A stretch of 64,000 nucleotides of DNA, taken from contig CAVWBP010000002.1 in NCBI GenBank assembly GCA_963753165.1, positions 186,001 through 250,000 of the forward strand. Direction: 5' to 3'. The stretch is from JAKLQR01 sp963753165 (GTDB lineage Bacteria > Nitrospirota > Thermodesulfovibrionia > Thermodesulfovibrionales > SM23-35). The notes below the pieces were generated by a model. It worked only from the letters and a program-made list of their open reading frames with translations. It had not been told where the DNA came from and searched no databases. The translations under genes and the position numbers were made by a program. Shown piece after piece: positions 8,435 to 17,014 of the stretch; position 1 is the stretch's first letter; every line of letters begins with the position of its first letter.

Positions 8435-9183
8435 ATCTTTCCCACGACCGCCAGGTAAATGGCAAATTCATCTTCACCGTCAACCCCCAGAAGCCTGTCC
8501 ATCTGTTCCTGGTGATAGGCAGCAACAGCACAGACCCCTCCGCCGATGGCAGCGCTCGCGAGATAGAGGTTTTGGCACACATGCCCCGCGTCAATCGCGA
8601 TAACCTTATGTGCCGCATTATGATACCGCCATTCCATCCGGTAGGGAATTGTTGTCCAGATAAATGTGACGGGAGCGTTCCCTATGAACGATTGGTAGAA
8701 TGTGGCCATAACAATTTCCTCTGACAGGTTTTTTTCAACAGACACAACAAGAAGCTGATGTTCAACCGGCAGATAACGATATATTCCTGTTTCCAGCCCT
8801 TTCACATTCAAAATACAGAGATATGTCTCAAGCGCATGCCGGCATCCGGCTGAAGGCACTGTCCGGAACGCTGTGGTTTCATTCGTGCTCTCTCGTATGC
8901 CCTGCGTTGCCCAAAGCAGGAAAGACAACTCTTCCAGCATCAGCGGCTCATCCCTGAAATGCCTGTGACTTTTCCTGTTCTGTAGCGCGGAAATAAGATC
9001 TACGTTGGAGAGAGAATGCCATTCGTCTTTTGTGATAAGATCGATGCGTTGACTTTCTCTTGCGTAAGGCTTTTGAATCGGCGGCGGAGAAATGCCTTTC
9101 CTTTGGTCTGTCAGCCGGAAATCAATAGTCTGACGCACCGTGTCTTTCAGAAAATAACGGGATTGCTTCATTGAATTATCCAT
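8431..9183 (-). CDS. SagB/ThcOx-type nitroreductase-family protein
   Basis: About 250 residues. The ATG at 9183 is chosen because gaggaagg lies just upstream; the longer in-frame extension to 9270 lacks such a site. The segment RKSHRHFRDEPLMLEELSFL is the SagB-type N-terminal FMN-binding motif (RxSxRxF...LTxxELSxLLW). PSAGCRHALETYL and GGGVCAVAAY further match FMN-dependent dehydrogenases such as SagB and ThcOx, which oxidise azoline rings in RiPP pathways. No cyclodehydratase or precursor peptide is nearby, so this is probably a stand-alone member. It is coupled to the LysE exporter by a 4-bp overlap. Confidence 0.82.
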   Translation of the reverse strand: MDNSMKQSRYFLKDTVRQTIDFRLTDQRKGISPPPIQKPYARESQRIDLITKDEWHSLSNVDLISALQNRKSHRHFRDEPLMLEELSFLLWATQGIRESTNETTAFRTVPSAGCRHALETYLCILNVKGLETGIYRYLPVEHQLLVVSVEKNLSEEIVMATFYQSFIGNAPVTFIWTTIPYRMEWRYHNAAHKVIAIDAGHVCQNLYLASAAIGGGVCAVAAYHQEQMDRLLGVDGEDEFAIYLAVVGKI

Positions 9184-9353
9184 TCTGCACCTTCCTCTCC
9201 CCGGCTTCACACCGAAAATCAAACAATCTGTCTCTGAACAATTGTAATACGCGGATAAGCATGGATTCAATTCCGTCCGCGTCCCACAACAATTAGAGGC
9301 CGATAAAAGTGGTATAATTTCGTATATCCTAAGAAAGGAATAGTATTCTTCTT

Positions 9354-10169
9354 ATGTGCGAGTTCTGCACGAAATACGGGGAAGGCAGGAAATGGTATGA
9401 AAATATCAGAAATTATACCGAAGAGGTTTTCCATCAGGTCAACTCAGAAGAGCATCTGAGGGCCTATCTGAAGGATTTCTCCCGCTCGCTCAGGGAAGAT
9501 ACTGAAAAAGCCTATTCCTGGAAAAAACGCTTCCCCCGCATATACGATCTTATTGCATACCCTCTTGTTACCAGGCATCTTAAAAAGACCCATTTCGGGC
9601 AGATAGTCCCTGTAGAGGATATCGAGAATATACTCGGCCAGTGCGCTACAGTCGTCAGGCTGCCGTGCGTCTGCCGGAAAGTCACGATTGGTGAGGGCAA
9701 AAGATATTGCCTCGGCGTCGGTATGGACCTTACAAGGATATTCCGGGATATTCCGGACGTCAGTGACTTTGAGCGGTTGACCAATGATGAGGCGAAAGCT
9801 TTTGTGCGACATCTTGATACAGAGGGTCAGACACACAGCGTCTGGACATTCAATACTCCCTTTATCGCGGCTGTCTGCAACTGCGATACGGACTGCATGG
9901 CCTACCGGTTCCAGATGACCATGGGCATCGGCAAGGTCATGTGGAAAGGTGAATATATTGCGCACATTGATCCTTTGCAATGCATAGGCTGCCGGGAGTG
10001 CATGGGGCGATGCTATTTCGGCGCGCTCGGTTATGACAGAAACAATGAAAAATGTCTGGTTGATCCCATGAAATGCTACGGGTGCGGCGTATGCCGAACG
10101 GTATGTATGAATGATGCCATCAGTCTCATGGAAAGATCTCACATAGGACAGGCTGCTCATTCCTGGTAA
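9354..10169 (+). CDS. Cys-rich ferredoxin-like [4Fe-4S] protein of unknown function
   Basis: 271 residues. The C-terminal third has two classic [4Fe-4S] motifs: CIGCRECMGRC (residues 210-220) and CYGCGVCRTVC (241-251). Three more Cys groups lie upstream: CEFC at the N-terminus, C105/C107 with C119 (PCVCRK...YC), and CNCDTDC (175-181). The middle region does not match a family I can name. Such proteins are frequent in anaerobes and usually carry electrons for a partner enzyme. It is monocistronic here, with no visible partner except the divergent SagB-type flavoprotein 170 bases away. Confidence 0.7.
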   Translation: MCEFCTKYGEGRKWYENIRNYTEEVFHQVNSEEHLRAYLKDFSRSLREDTEKAYSWKKRFPRIYDLIAYPLVTRHLKKTHFGQIVPVEDIENILGQCATVVRLPCVCRKVTIGEGKRYCLGVGMDLTRIFRDIPDVSDFERLTNDEAKAFVRHLDTEGQTHSVWTFNTPFIAAVCNCDTDCMAYRFQMTMGIGKVMWKGEYIAHIDPLQCIGCRECMGRCYFGALGYDRNNEKCLVDPMKCYGCGVCRTVCMNDAISLMERSHIGQAAHSW

Positions 10170-10320
10170 GGAACCCGCGAAGTGCAGACACTGCTCACAG
10201 GCATGTGTTAGACACAACAATACAGTAAAGCAAAGAAAGATTCTCTATGAGTCTTAGACCGGACAATCCGGAATGACCTCTTTGATCCCTCGCAGCTTGC
10301 AGCGGTGAAGCTCATTAATT

Positions 10321-11532
10321 TTATTTCCCCAAGATAAAATAGTCCATCAATTTATGTCCTTCATCAAAAACAAGGATGTCATCCCTCCCTGAGATCGATT
10401 CGTCAAACCCTTGTTTCCTGTTCTTCTTCTGCATCCGGCTGTCATATATCACAAAAGGCACGGGTTCATCGGTGTGTGTTCTCAGCTCAATCGGAGTTGC
10501 ATGGTCAGGGAGTATGAGTATCCTGAAGTCACCGAAGGACTCCATTCCTTTCACCACGGTGCCGACGACAAGCTTGTCGAAATCTTCAATTGCCCTGATC
10601 TTGTCCTTATATTTTCCGGAATGCCCGGCTTCGTCCGGCGCCTCGACATGAATATACGCGACATCCACCCGTTCGAGGGCTTTCAGCGCAGCCTCTGCTT
10701 TTCCGACATAGTTCGTGTCCAGATACCCGGTAATGCCGGGGACCTGCAGTATTTCGAATCCGGCAGAAATGCCGAGCCCCCTCATGAGGTCGACAGCCGA
10801 AACCAGGGCGCCTTCGAGAGAGTATTTCTCTCTGAATGTCGGGAGGTTCAGTTTTTTCCCCTGTCCCCAGAACCAGATGCTGTTCGCGGGTTTTTTCCCG
10901 CCTTTCCGTCTTTTTTTGTTGACAGGATGCCCTTCAAGGACACCTGCTGCCTTCAGCATCAGGTCCCGCAACACATCTTCGTCGTCCCCGACAGGGAGAT
11001 AGTCTGCAATTTCCTTCCCTGTGATATCGTGCGGCGGAGTGCATTCGATTTGAGAGGCCCCGGAAGACCATACCATGATATGGCGGTAACTGACTCCCGG
11101 ATAAAAGCGGATATCTTCAGACCCTAAATCCTCATTGATATCCAGAATGAGTTTTTTCGCCTCCTCTGTAGTAATGTGATCACTGCTGTAATCCTCCATT
11201 ACCGCCTTTGTTTTCGCTTTGTTGTATTTCAGCGTCACAAGGTTGCAACGGTACGCGACATCATCATCTTTCAGGGCTATCCCCATGCTGGCGGCTTCGA
11301 GAGGAGCCCTGCCGGAATAATATTTTTCAGGATCGTATCCGAGTATGTTCAGGTTTGCCACGTCCGAGCCGGGCTGAAACCCCGTGGGAATAGTGCTGAT
11401 TTTTCCTATGATACCTTCGCGGACCAGCCTGTCCATGTTCGGGGTAGACGACTGTTGCAGCGGGGTCTTGCCTTTCAGTTCCTTCAGCGGTCTGTCTGCC
11501 ATTCCGTCGCCAATAATAACAAGATATTTCAT
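10321..11532 (-). CDS. archaeal-type cofactor-independent phosphoglycerate mutase family protein (candidate homoserine kinase)
   Basis: About 403 residues. The start at 11532 is chosen for agaaggg upstream and the canonical N-terminus MKYLVIIGDGMADRP; the ORF reaches 11559. Alkaline-phosphatase-superfamily metal ligands are visible: DGMAD at the N-terminus, IHVEAPDEAGH (about residue 300) and LPDHATP (about 345). Sequence alone suggests 2,3-BPG-independent phosphoglycerate mutase. However, family members next to homoserine dehydrogenase, as here, have been proposed, with genetic evidence in some bacteria (from memory), to be the missing homoserine kinase of threonine synthesis. I favour that role but cannot prove it. 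Confidence 0.8.
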   Translation of the reverse strand: MKYLVIIGDGMADRPLKELKGKTPLQQSSTPNMDRLVREGIIGKISTIPTGFQPGSDVANLNILGYDPEKYYSGRAPLEAASMGIALKDDDVAYRCNLVTLKYNKAKTKAVMEDYSSDHITTEEAKKLILDINEDLGSEDIRFYPGVSYRHIMVWSSGASQIECTPPHDITGKEIADYLPVGDDEDVLRDLMLKAAGVLEGHPVNKKRRKGGKKPANSIWFWGQGKKLNLPTFREKYSLEGALVSAVDLMRGLGISAGFEILQVPGITGYLDTNYVGKAEAALKALERVDVAYIHVEAPDEAGHSGKYKDKIRAIEDFDKLVVGTVVKGMESFGDFRILILPDHATPIELRTHTDEPVPFVIYDSRMQKKNRKQGFDESISGRDDILVFDEGHKLMDYFILGK

Positions 11533-11610
11533 GCCGTCCCTTCTCTTTCCATTCTGCAATTTTTACCCTAAAACGTCTCCTTACTCTGATGCTAATGAAA
11601 ATTAACTACT

Positions 11611-11748
11611 GTCATAAAGTGCGATTCTGATAAAAATTCGTCATTCTCGCGAAGGCGGGAATCCATTGTTTCCATCCCGAAAGCTTTCGGGACTGGATTC
11701 CCCGGTCAAGCCGGAGGACGACAAACCCTAAGTTTATGGACAAACGCT
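11611..11748. repeat. MITE-like element, copy A (degenerate ends)
   Basis: This block is nearly identical to 35874-36017: cataaagtgcgatt, taaaaattcgtcattctcgc, gaaggcgggaatcc, the palindrome cccgaaagctttcggg, then cccggtcaagccggagg and agtttatg. The outer ends still form an imperfect inverted repeat (tgtcataaa / tttatggaca). There is no coding capacity. It lies between the E1-like gene and the iPGM gene, in what would otherwise be one operon. Confidence 0.8.
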
Positions 11749-11822
11749 ACCTGTACCATTTTACTGCAAAATAGCCTGAATTGAAAGAAAGGGGTTAGCA
11801 GGGAAAGCCTACTGTGGTAAGG

Positions 11823-12569
11823 TTATTGTCCGCATGCTGCGCAGTGGGGGTTAATCGGAACGCGTATTTTTCTGAACGAAACCTTCAGCGCGTCGTAAAT
11901 CAGGAGATGGCCTTTCAGGGTCTCTCCCTGGCTGAGTATGAGCTTGAATACCTCAATTGCCTGAAGCGAACCGACTACCCCCGGCAGGGCGCCGAGGAGG
12001 CCGTCTTCATGAGCAGGAAACGCATCATGCGGCGGAGGGGCCTCGAAGAGGCAGCGGTAGCAGGGTCCTTCTCCGGGGATTACCACTGAAACCTGTCCTT
12101 CGAATTTCAATACCGCTCCCGTGACCAGGGGTTTCCCGACCGCAACGCAGGTATCATTGACGAGAAACCTCGTGGGGAAATTGTCGCTGCAGTCAACGAT
12201 GATATCGTATGATTTTATGAGGTCATGAACATTCTCTTCCGAGAGTCTTTGCTGTATGGGAACGACAGTGACATCCGGGTTCAGTGTTTCAAGGGTTTTC
12301 CTGGCCGACAGGACTTTGGGCTGTCCGATCGTTTCCGTGCTGTGGACTATCTGACGCTGGAGGTTGCTGAGGTCAACCGTGTCGTCGTCGATAAGGGCGA
12401 TCGTCCCGACCCCTGCGGCTGCCAGATAATACCCGGCAGCAGAGGCGAGCCCGCCGGCGCCGACAATAAGAACCCTGGCCTGTAAGAGCTTGTACTGTCC
12501 TTCTTCCCCGAATTCGGGCAGGATTATATGCCTGTGATAACGACGAAACTGTTCATCTGAGAGTCTCAT
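11823..12569 (-). CDS. MoeB/ThiF/HesA-family E1-like adenylyltransferase
   Basis: 248 residues. The nucleotide-binding motif VLIVGAGGLASAAGYYLAAAG is followed by IDDDTVDLSNLQRQ and the Arg finger, then DCSDNFPTR. Two zinc CxxC pairs (CYRC about 168, CAAC near the C-terminus) are present. The enzyme adenylates the C-terminal Gly of a ubiquitin-like sulfur carrier (MoaD, ThiS or a homocysteine-forming carrier). Oddity: the Cys that normally precedes AExGVxGxLPG in MoeB/ThiF is replaced by Ala (AHEDGLLGALPG). Its position 14 bases after homoserine dehydrogenase suggests a role in sulfur amino-acid synthesis or with ThiS (36021); molybdopterin synthesis is the alternative. Confidence 0.85.
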   Translation of the reverse strand: MRLSDEQFRRYHRHIILPEFGEEGQYKLLQARVLIVGAGGLASAAGYYLAAAGVGTIALIDDDTVDLSNLQRQIVHSTETIGQPKVLSARKTLETLNPDVTVVPIQQRLSEENVHDLIKSYDIIVDCSDNFPTRFLVNDTCVAVGKPLVTGAVLKFEGQVSVVIPGEGPCYRCLFEAPPPHDAFPAHEDGLLGALPGVVGSLQAIEVFKLILSQGETLKGHLLIYDALKVSFRKIRVPINPHCAACGQ

Positions 12570-12583
12570 GGAAGATATTCAGA

Positions 12584-13882
12584 TCAGGTCTCTTCTTTTC
12601 CTTCCACCCTGATCATACAGGTCGGGCCCGTTACTACCTGCAAAGTATCGATTTCTTCGATTGCCTGTCTCACGTCTTTTTCCTTCGCCTCGTGGGTAAG
12701 CACTACAAGGGGAACCGCTTCGCCGATCCTTCTGCCTTTCTGTATGACCGAGGTGATACTGATGTTGTATTTGCCGAGGATGCCTGAAATCTTTGAGAGG
12801 ACACCCGGCTTGTCGAGGGCGGAGAATCTGAAGTAATACCTGGATACAATGTCATCTATCTTTCTTATCCTGGCTTCTCCGGTGAACTCCGGTATCGTAG
12901 GGACTCTGCCGACCGAATTCTTCTGAATATTCCTCGCAATATCCACGATGTCGCTTGCTACGGCGCTTCCGGTGGGGATGGAACCCGCGCCTCTTCCATA
13001 ATACATCGTTGAGCCCGTTGCATCTCCTTCAACGTAGATTGCATTAAAGGGGCCGTCAACCTTTGCGATCAGATAGTCTTTCGGGAGCATGGTAGGATGG
13101 ACCCTGAGTTCAATATCCCCGTTCGTTTCTTTTGTGATAGCAAGCAGTTTTACCTTATACCCGAATTCTGTTGCAAAGGCGATGTCCTGCGCAGAGATTT
13201 TTGAAATCCCCTCGATGTGGATCGAGTTATACGAGAGCGGGATGCCATAGGCAAGAGTGGCGAGGATCGTGAGCTTATGGGCGGTGTCGATCCCTTCTAT
13301 ATCGAATGTCGGATCTGCTTCCGCATATCCCAGTTTCTGGGCCTCTTTGAGCGCATCGGCAAATTCTACATCCTCATCAGTCATCTTCGTGAGGATATAA
13401 TTCGATGTGCCGTTGATTATCCCGAAGATCGCCTTGATCCGGTTTGCAACGAGCCCTTCCTTCATGACTTTTATGATAGGAATCGCCCCGGCAACTGACG
13501 CTTCAAATCCGACCTCAACCCCGGCTTTGCGGGCTGCCTGAAAGATTTCTGTCCCTTCAGTGGCAAGCAGGGCTTTATTGGCGGTTACCACATGCTTCCC
13601 GTTCTGGATAGCCTTCAGGATGAAATCCTTGGCAGGCCTTATCCCCCCTATCAGTTCAACAACGATATGAATTTCGGGGTCATTGAAGATCATATTCACA
13701 TCCGTCGTGAGTATTCCGTCCGGAACCCGAAAGCCCCTGTCTGTCGTGATGTCGAGATCGGCGATCCTTTTCAGATTTATCGCGAATCCCGCCCGCTTCT
13801 GAATGACCTCTTTATTTTCGAGGAGTACCCTGGCGGTACCGCTGCCGACAATCCCAAACCCTATGATACCGACGTTAATCAT
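12584..13882 (-). CDS. hom: homoserine dehydrogenase
   Basis: 432 residues, the normal length of the long form. The N-terminal NAD(P)-binding motif is GIIGFGIVGSGTARVL, the central catalytic domain contains GIINGTSNYILTKM and EADPTFDIEGIDTAHKL, and the C-terminus is an ACT domain (KPGVLSKISGILGKYNISI, about residues 350-430) for feedback control by threonine. It converts aspartate semialdehyde to homoserine, the branch point for threonine and methionine. It heads a (-) strand run with the E1-like protein and the iPGM-family protein. Confidence 0.95.
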   Translation of the reverse strand: MINVGIIGFGIVGSGTARVLLENKEVIQKRAGFAINLKRIADLDITTDRGFRVPDGILTTDVNMIFNDPEIHIVVELIGGIRPAKDFILKAIQNGKHVVTANKALLATEGTEIFQAARKAGVEVGFEASVAGAIPIIKVMKEGLVANRIKAIFGIINGTSNYILTKMTDEDVEFADALKEAQKLGYAEADPTFDIEGIDTAHKLTILATLAYGIPLSYNSIHIEGISKISAQDIAFATEFGYKVKLLAITKETNGDIELRVHPTMLPKDYLIAKVDGPFNAIYVEGDATGSTMYYGRGAGSIPTGSAVASDIVDIARNIQKNSVGRVPTIPEFTGEARIRKIDDIVSRYYFRFSALDKPGVLSKISGILGKYNISITSVIQKGRRIGEAVPLVVLTHEAKEKDVRQAIEEIDTLQVVTGPTCMIRVEGKEET

Positions 13883-14008
13883 TTCTTCAGCACCTTTCTT
13901 ATACTTTTTGCAGCTTGTCTGATTTTCTGTTCATTCTCCTGATTCCCCGCGCAGAAACCTGCTCTCCATCCAGCCATATTATAACTCTTCGTCCCGGTAT
14001 TCGTATCC

Positions 14009-14932
14009 TTAATTATAATACATCTCCTCAGCATTCATTGAACTTCTCACCCGCGGAGCGGACGAAACAAATTTAAACCCCAGAGAGAGCGCGGTCATCC
14101 GGAGGCTCTCGAACATATCCGGGGATATATATTCAACCACGGGAAGCTTCAGCCTTGAAGGCCGGAGATACTGGCCGATGGTGAGCAGGTCGCAGCCTGC
14201 ATTCCGCAGATCTTTGAGGACCTGGATCACCTCATGACTTGCTTCACCGAGACCGAGCATGAGCCCTGATTTCGTGTATATTCCGGGTGATGTTTTTTTG
14301 ACATATTCAAGAACGCGCAGGGAGCGGGTATAGTCGGCAAGCGGCCTGACAGAGGGATACAGACGGGGAACTGTTTCGATATTGTGGTTGAAGACATCGG
14401 GTTTCGAATGTATGACTACCTCAAGACTGTTCAGGTCTCCCCTGAAGTCAGGCGTGAGGATTTCCACTTTCGCCTGTGGCAGACAGGTTCTGATATGAGA
14501 GACGGTCGCGGCAAAATGACCTGCACCGCCGTCATGGAGATCATCCCGGGTTACCGAGGTTATCACAACGTAACGGAGGCCCATCTCCTTTGCGGCCATT
14601 GCGACCCTTGCGGGTTCTTCCCGGTCAGGAGGGTCCGGGGCTGATGAGTCAACGGCGCAGAACCCGCAGTTCCTTGTGCACTTTGACCCAAGGATCATAA
14701 ACGCAGCGGTTGGCCGTGAGAAACATTCACCAACATTGGGACATCTTGCCTCTTCACAGACAGTCGAGAGCCCGAAACTCCGCAGGAGACGTTTCGTATT
14801 GTGAACTTCCCTGTGTCCGGTGCTTCTGAGCCACTCCGGCAGTCTCAAATCAAACTCCGTATCGGTTTTATGGTTTCCACAGTTCACGATGTTTCCCCGG
14901 TTTGCTCTGTTATTTGAAAATAAATCAGTCAC
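14009..14932 (-). CDS. lipA: lipoyl synthase
   Basis: 307 residues. It has the auxiliary-cluster motif C-x4-C-x5-C (CEEARCPNVGEC), the radical-SAM motif CTRNCGFC, and the C-terminal serine ligand in RSSMNAEEM. It inserts two sulfur atoms into protein-bound octanoyl groups to make the lipoyl cofactor of 2-oxoacid dehydrogenases and the glycine cleavage system. No lipB lies next to it. A divergent aminotransferase lies upstream with 286 bases between them. Confidence 0.95.
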   Translation of the reverse strand: MTDLFSNNRANRGNIVNCGNHKTDTEFDLRLPEWLRSTGHREVHNTKRLLRSFGLSTVCEEARCPNVGECFSRPTAAFMILGSKCTRNCGFCAVDSSAPDPPDREEPARVAMAAKEMGLRYVVITSVTRDDLHDGGAGHFAATVSHIRTCLPQAKVEILTPDFRGDLNSLEVVIHSKPDVFNHNIETVPRLYPSVRPLADYTRSLRVLEYVKKTSPGIYTKSGLMLGLGEASHEVIQVLKDLRNAGCDLLTIGQYLRPSRLKLPVVEYISPDMFESLRMTALSLGFKFVSSAPRVRSSMNAEEMYYN

Positions 14933-15032
14933 AGCAAACCCCGGAAACCGGGTATGGTCAATTAAAAATAAAGGATGTGCCGGACTTTGTCAAACAGGGA
15001 GGTTTGAATATTTTTCCAAAATACCCCACCAA

Positions 15033-15053
15033 CCTCCCCTTGTAAAGGGGAGG
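15033..15053. repeat. short perfect hairpin repeat in the lipA/aminotransferase spacer
   Basis: cctcccctt and aaggggagg form a perfect stem around a small loop. This GC stem (preceded by ccaccaa) resembles short dispersed palindromes found in many bacterial genomes. The two flanking genes point away from it, so it cannot be a terminator for either. No T-run follows. Confidence 0.5.
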
Positions 15054-15218
15054 ATTTTCCTGCCCGTAACTGAATGGTTTCGCAATCCCGTACTTTTCTC
15101 TTGTGAACTTCCTTTTTCAAATGGTATTCTGTTTTTATGTGCTGGAAACAGCCTTTAATAGTTCTGAGTATCCTTTGCGAGAGGGATTCAGAGAACAGAA
15201 AACAAACAGGATGATACG

Positions 15219-16400
15219 ATGATACAGTTTAAATTGAAACGGCGGTTGCCCTATAAGCCAACGGAAAGAATGAATGTCGTCAGCTACCCGATAAGGGATA
15301 TCGTGATGGAGGCGAAACGCGAAGAGGCAAAGGGCAAGAAGATGATCTATCTCAATATCGGAGATCCTCCCCAGTACGGCTTTAAACCGTTCAGAGTGAT
15401 CGCTGAAAGGGTGAAGAGCGCCCTTGATGAGAATTGTCAGGGATATGCGCCTTCCGAAGGCGACGAGCAACTCAGAAAGAATGTCGCGAAGATCGAGAAA
15501 TGCAAGCCTGAGGATGTGTTTGTCGTCGGAGGGCTGACCGAAGGGATAGATTTCTTCTTCCATTCATTCATAGGGTTTGGCGAGAAAGTGCTCCTTCCCA
15601 ATCCGACATATCCGCTCTATATCAGCAAGGCGAAGCAGTTTGAAGGCGACACGGTATTTTACCGGCATGATGCTCACGGCCAGATAGATGTGGCAAATTT
15701 ATCGAGAAAAATCGAGGGCGCGAAGGCGATAATAATAATCAACCCGAACAACCCGCTGGGCGCGGTCTATTCCGAACAGAACCTCGCAGAGGTTATCCAT
15801 CTTTGCTCTGAATACGATGTCCCCATATTCTACGACGGGTCCTATGACAAGCTTACACTCGAAGGCAAACAGGTTGACTTCAGGCAATTGGCGAAAAAAA
15901 GGGTCCCGTTTATTTATGGGAGTTCGCTTTCGAAGGTTTTCAATTACCCTGGTGCAAGGATAGGGTGGGTGGCGTTTCACGGAGACAAATGGGCGGATGT
16001 CAAGAATGCATTCTTCCTCTTGTGCAACCAGCGTCTTTCCGTGAACTGGGAGTATCAGAAGGCGGCTGCCGCTGCGATAGTCGACCGCTCATATCCTGCA
16101 TATCTCACTGAGGTAAAAAAGAACCTCCTGGAAAGAAGGGATGCATTCATCAGCATCGCCGGGAAACTGCCGATCTCTTTCCCGGTTCCGAAAGGCGCGT
16201 TTTACGCGTTCATAAAGCTGGAGTCGAAGAAATGGCAAAAGGACATCCAATTTGTGCGTGCTGCGCTCAAAGAGGGGGTTGTGTTCGTCCCTGGGTCAGG
16301 GTTCGGCAGACAGGAGGACGGAGTGTATTTCAGGACTACGTTCCTTCCGGAACCAGAGATTATAGAAGAGGCATTCGAAAAAATCAGCAAGATATTGTAG
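15219..16400 (+). CDS. class I/II PLP-dependent aminotransferase (alanine aminotransferase-like)
   Basis: 393 residues. Fold-type I motifs are intact: YLNIGDPPQYGF near the N-terminus, the NPNNPLGAVYS motif (about 178), the PLP-stacking Y/D segment VPIFYDGSYDKL, the Schiff-base Lys in YGSSLSKVFNYPGARIGW (about 240), and FRTTFLPE with the substrate-carboxylate Arg near the C-terminus. The N-terminal RMNVVSYPIRDI pattern is shared with AlaA/archaeal alanine aminotransferases. The exact amino acid cannot be fixed from sequence. It is monocistronic. Confidence 0.85.
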   Translation: MIQFKLKRRLPYKPTERMNVVSYPIRDIVMEAKREEAKGKKMIYLNIGDPPQYGFKPFRVIAERVKSALDENCQGYAPSEGDEQLRKNVAKIEKCKPEDVFVVGGLTEGIDFFFHSFIGFGEKVLLPNPTYPLYISKAKQFEGDTVFYRHDAHGQIDVANLSRKIEGAKAIIIINPNNPLGAVYSEQNLAEVIHLCSEYDVPIFYDGSYDKLTLEGKQVDFRQLAKKRVPFIYGSSLSKVFNYPGARIGWVAFHGDKWADVKNAFFLLCNQRLSVNWEYQKAAAAAIVDRSYPAYLTEVKKNLLERRDAFISIAGKLPISFPVPKGAFYAFIKLESKKWQKDIQFVRAALKEGVVFVPGSGFGRQEDGVYFRTTFLPEPEIIEEAFEKISKIL

Positions 16401-17014
16401 GAGAATATCCTTTTGCCTGTTTTCCCCGATCCGAAGGCTTTCGGGGATTGTTGCTGTTCAAAATATTCAAGTGACAGTAGTACGGCACAATTCCCGAATC
16501 GAAATAAGCTCTCTCTGTTTCTGTGCAAACCTTTCTCTGACTTTAATGTACATTGATTGTTGAAGTCTGAGCCCTCCGCTCTGTCTCCGGTCTCATCGAA
16601 AGCTAACCCTGCTTTGGACGCACAGTTCACCTGCAATGAATCATATCTAATCCCTTAAAAGAGGGTAATAAAGAGGGTAATATTTTGAAATGGCAATACG
16701 GTTGCTGTGATAACCCCTATCACGAAACTGCGATGGGATAATAGTATGCATCAATTTGTTGTTCCTTTTGCAGAGATGAAAAAAGGTTTCTAACACCCGC
16801 TAGTCCGCAGATATGGCAAAGGAGAGCATAATGGGGTCAGCCCTTGAATCGTGACGGATTCACATAAATTGGGGACTGCCGTATTATCAATATAAAAGGA
16901 TATTGAAACGACTTAGGGAAGGCAGGAGAATCTCGAAGGTATGGGAGAAAGAACCAATGATCAAGGGCAGACCCCATTGACTTCTTGGGCGATTATCGCA
17001 ATCATCTGCTCAAT
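16401..17014. other. 614-base non-coding spacer
   Basis: No ORF with coding character is visible. It contains a possible hairpin just after the aminotransferase (ccccgatccgaaggctttcgggg, about 16421-16443, without a clear T-run), about 400 bases with no recognisable feature, and the inverted-repeat element at 16832-16977. Confidence 0.6.
16832..16977. repeat. 146-bp element with 19-bp imperfect terminal inverted repeats
   Basis: The left end is tggggtcagcccttgaatc and the right end gatcaagggcagacccca; the right end's complement differs at only one or two positions. The ends resemble those seen around REP-associated (IS200-like) transposase remnants. A short reading frame just inside the right end is rich in Arg/Lys but too short to identify. 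Most likely a non-autonomous or decayed mobile element. Confidence 0.65.
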
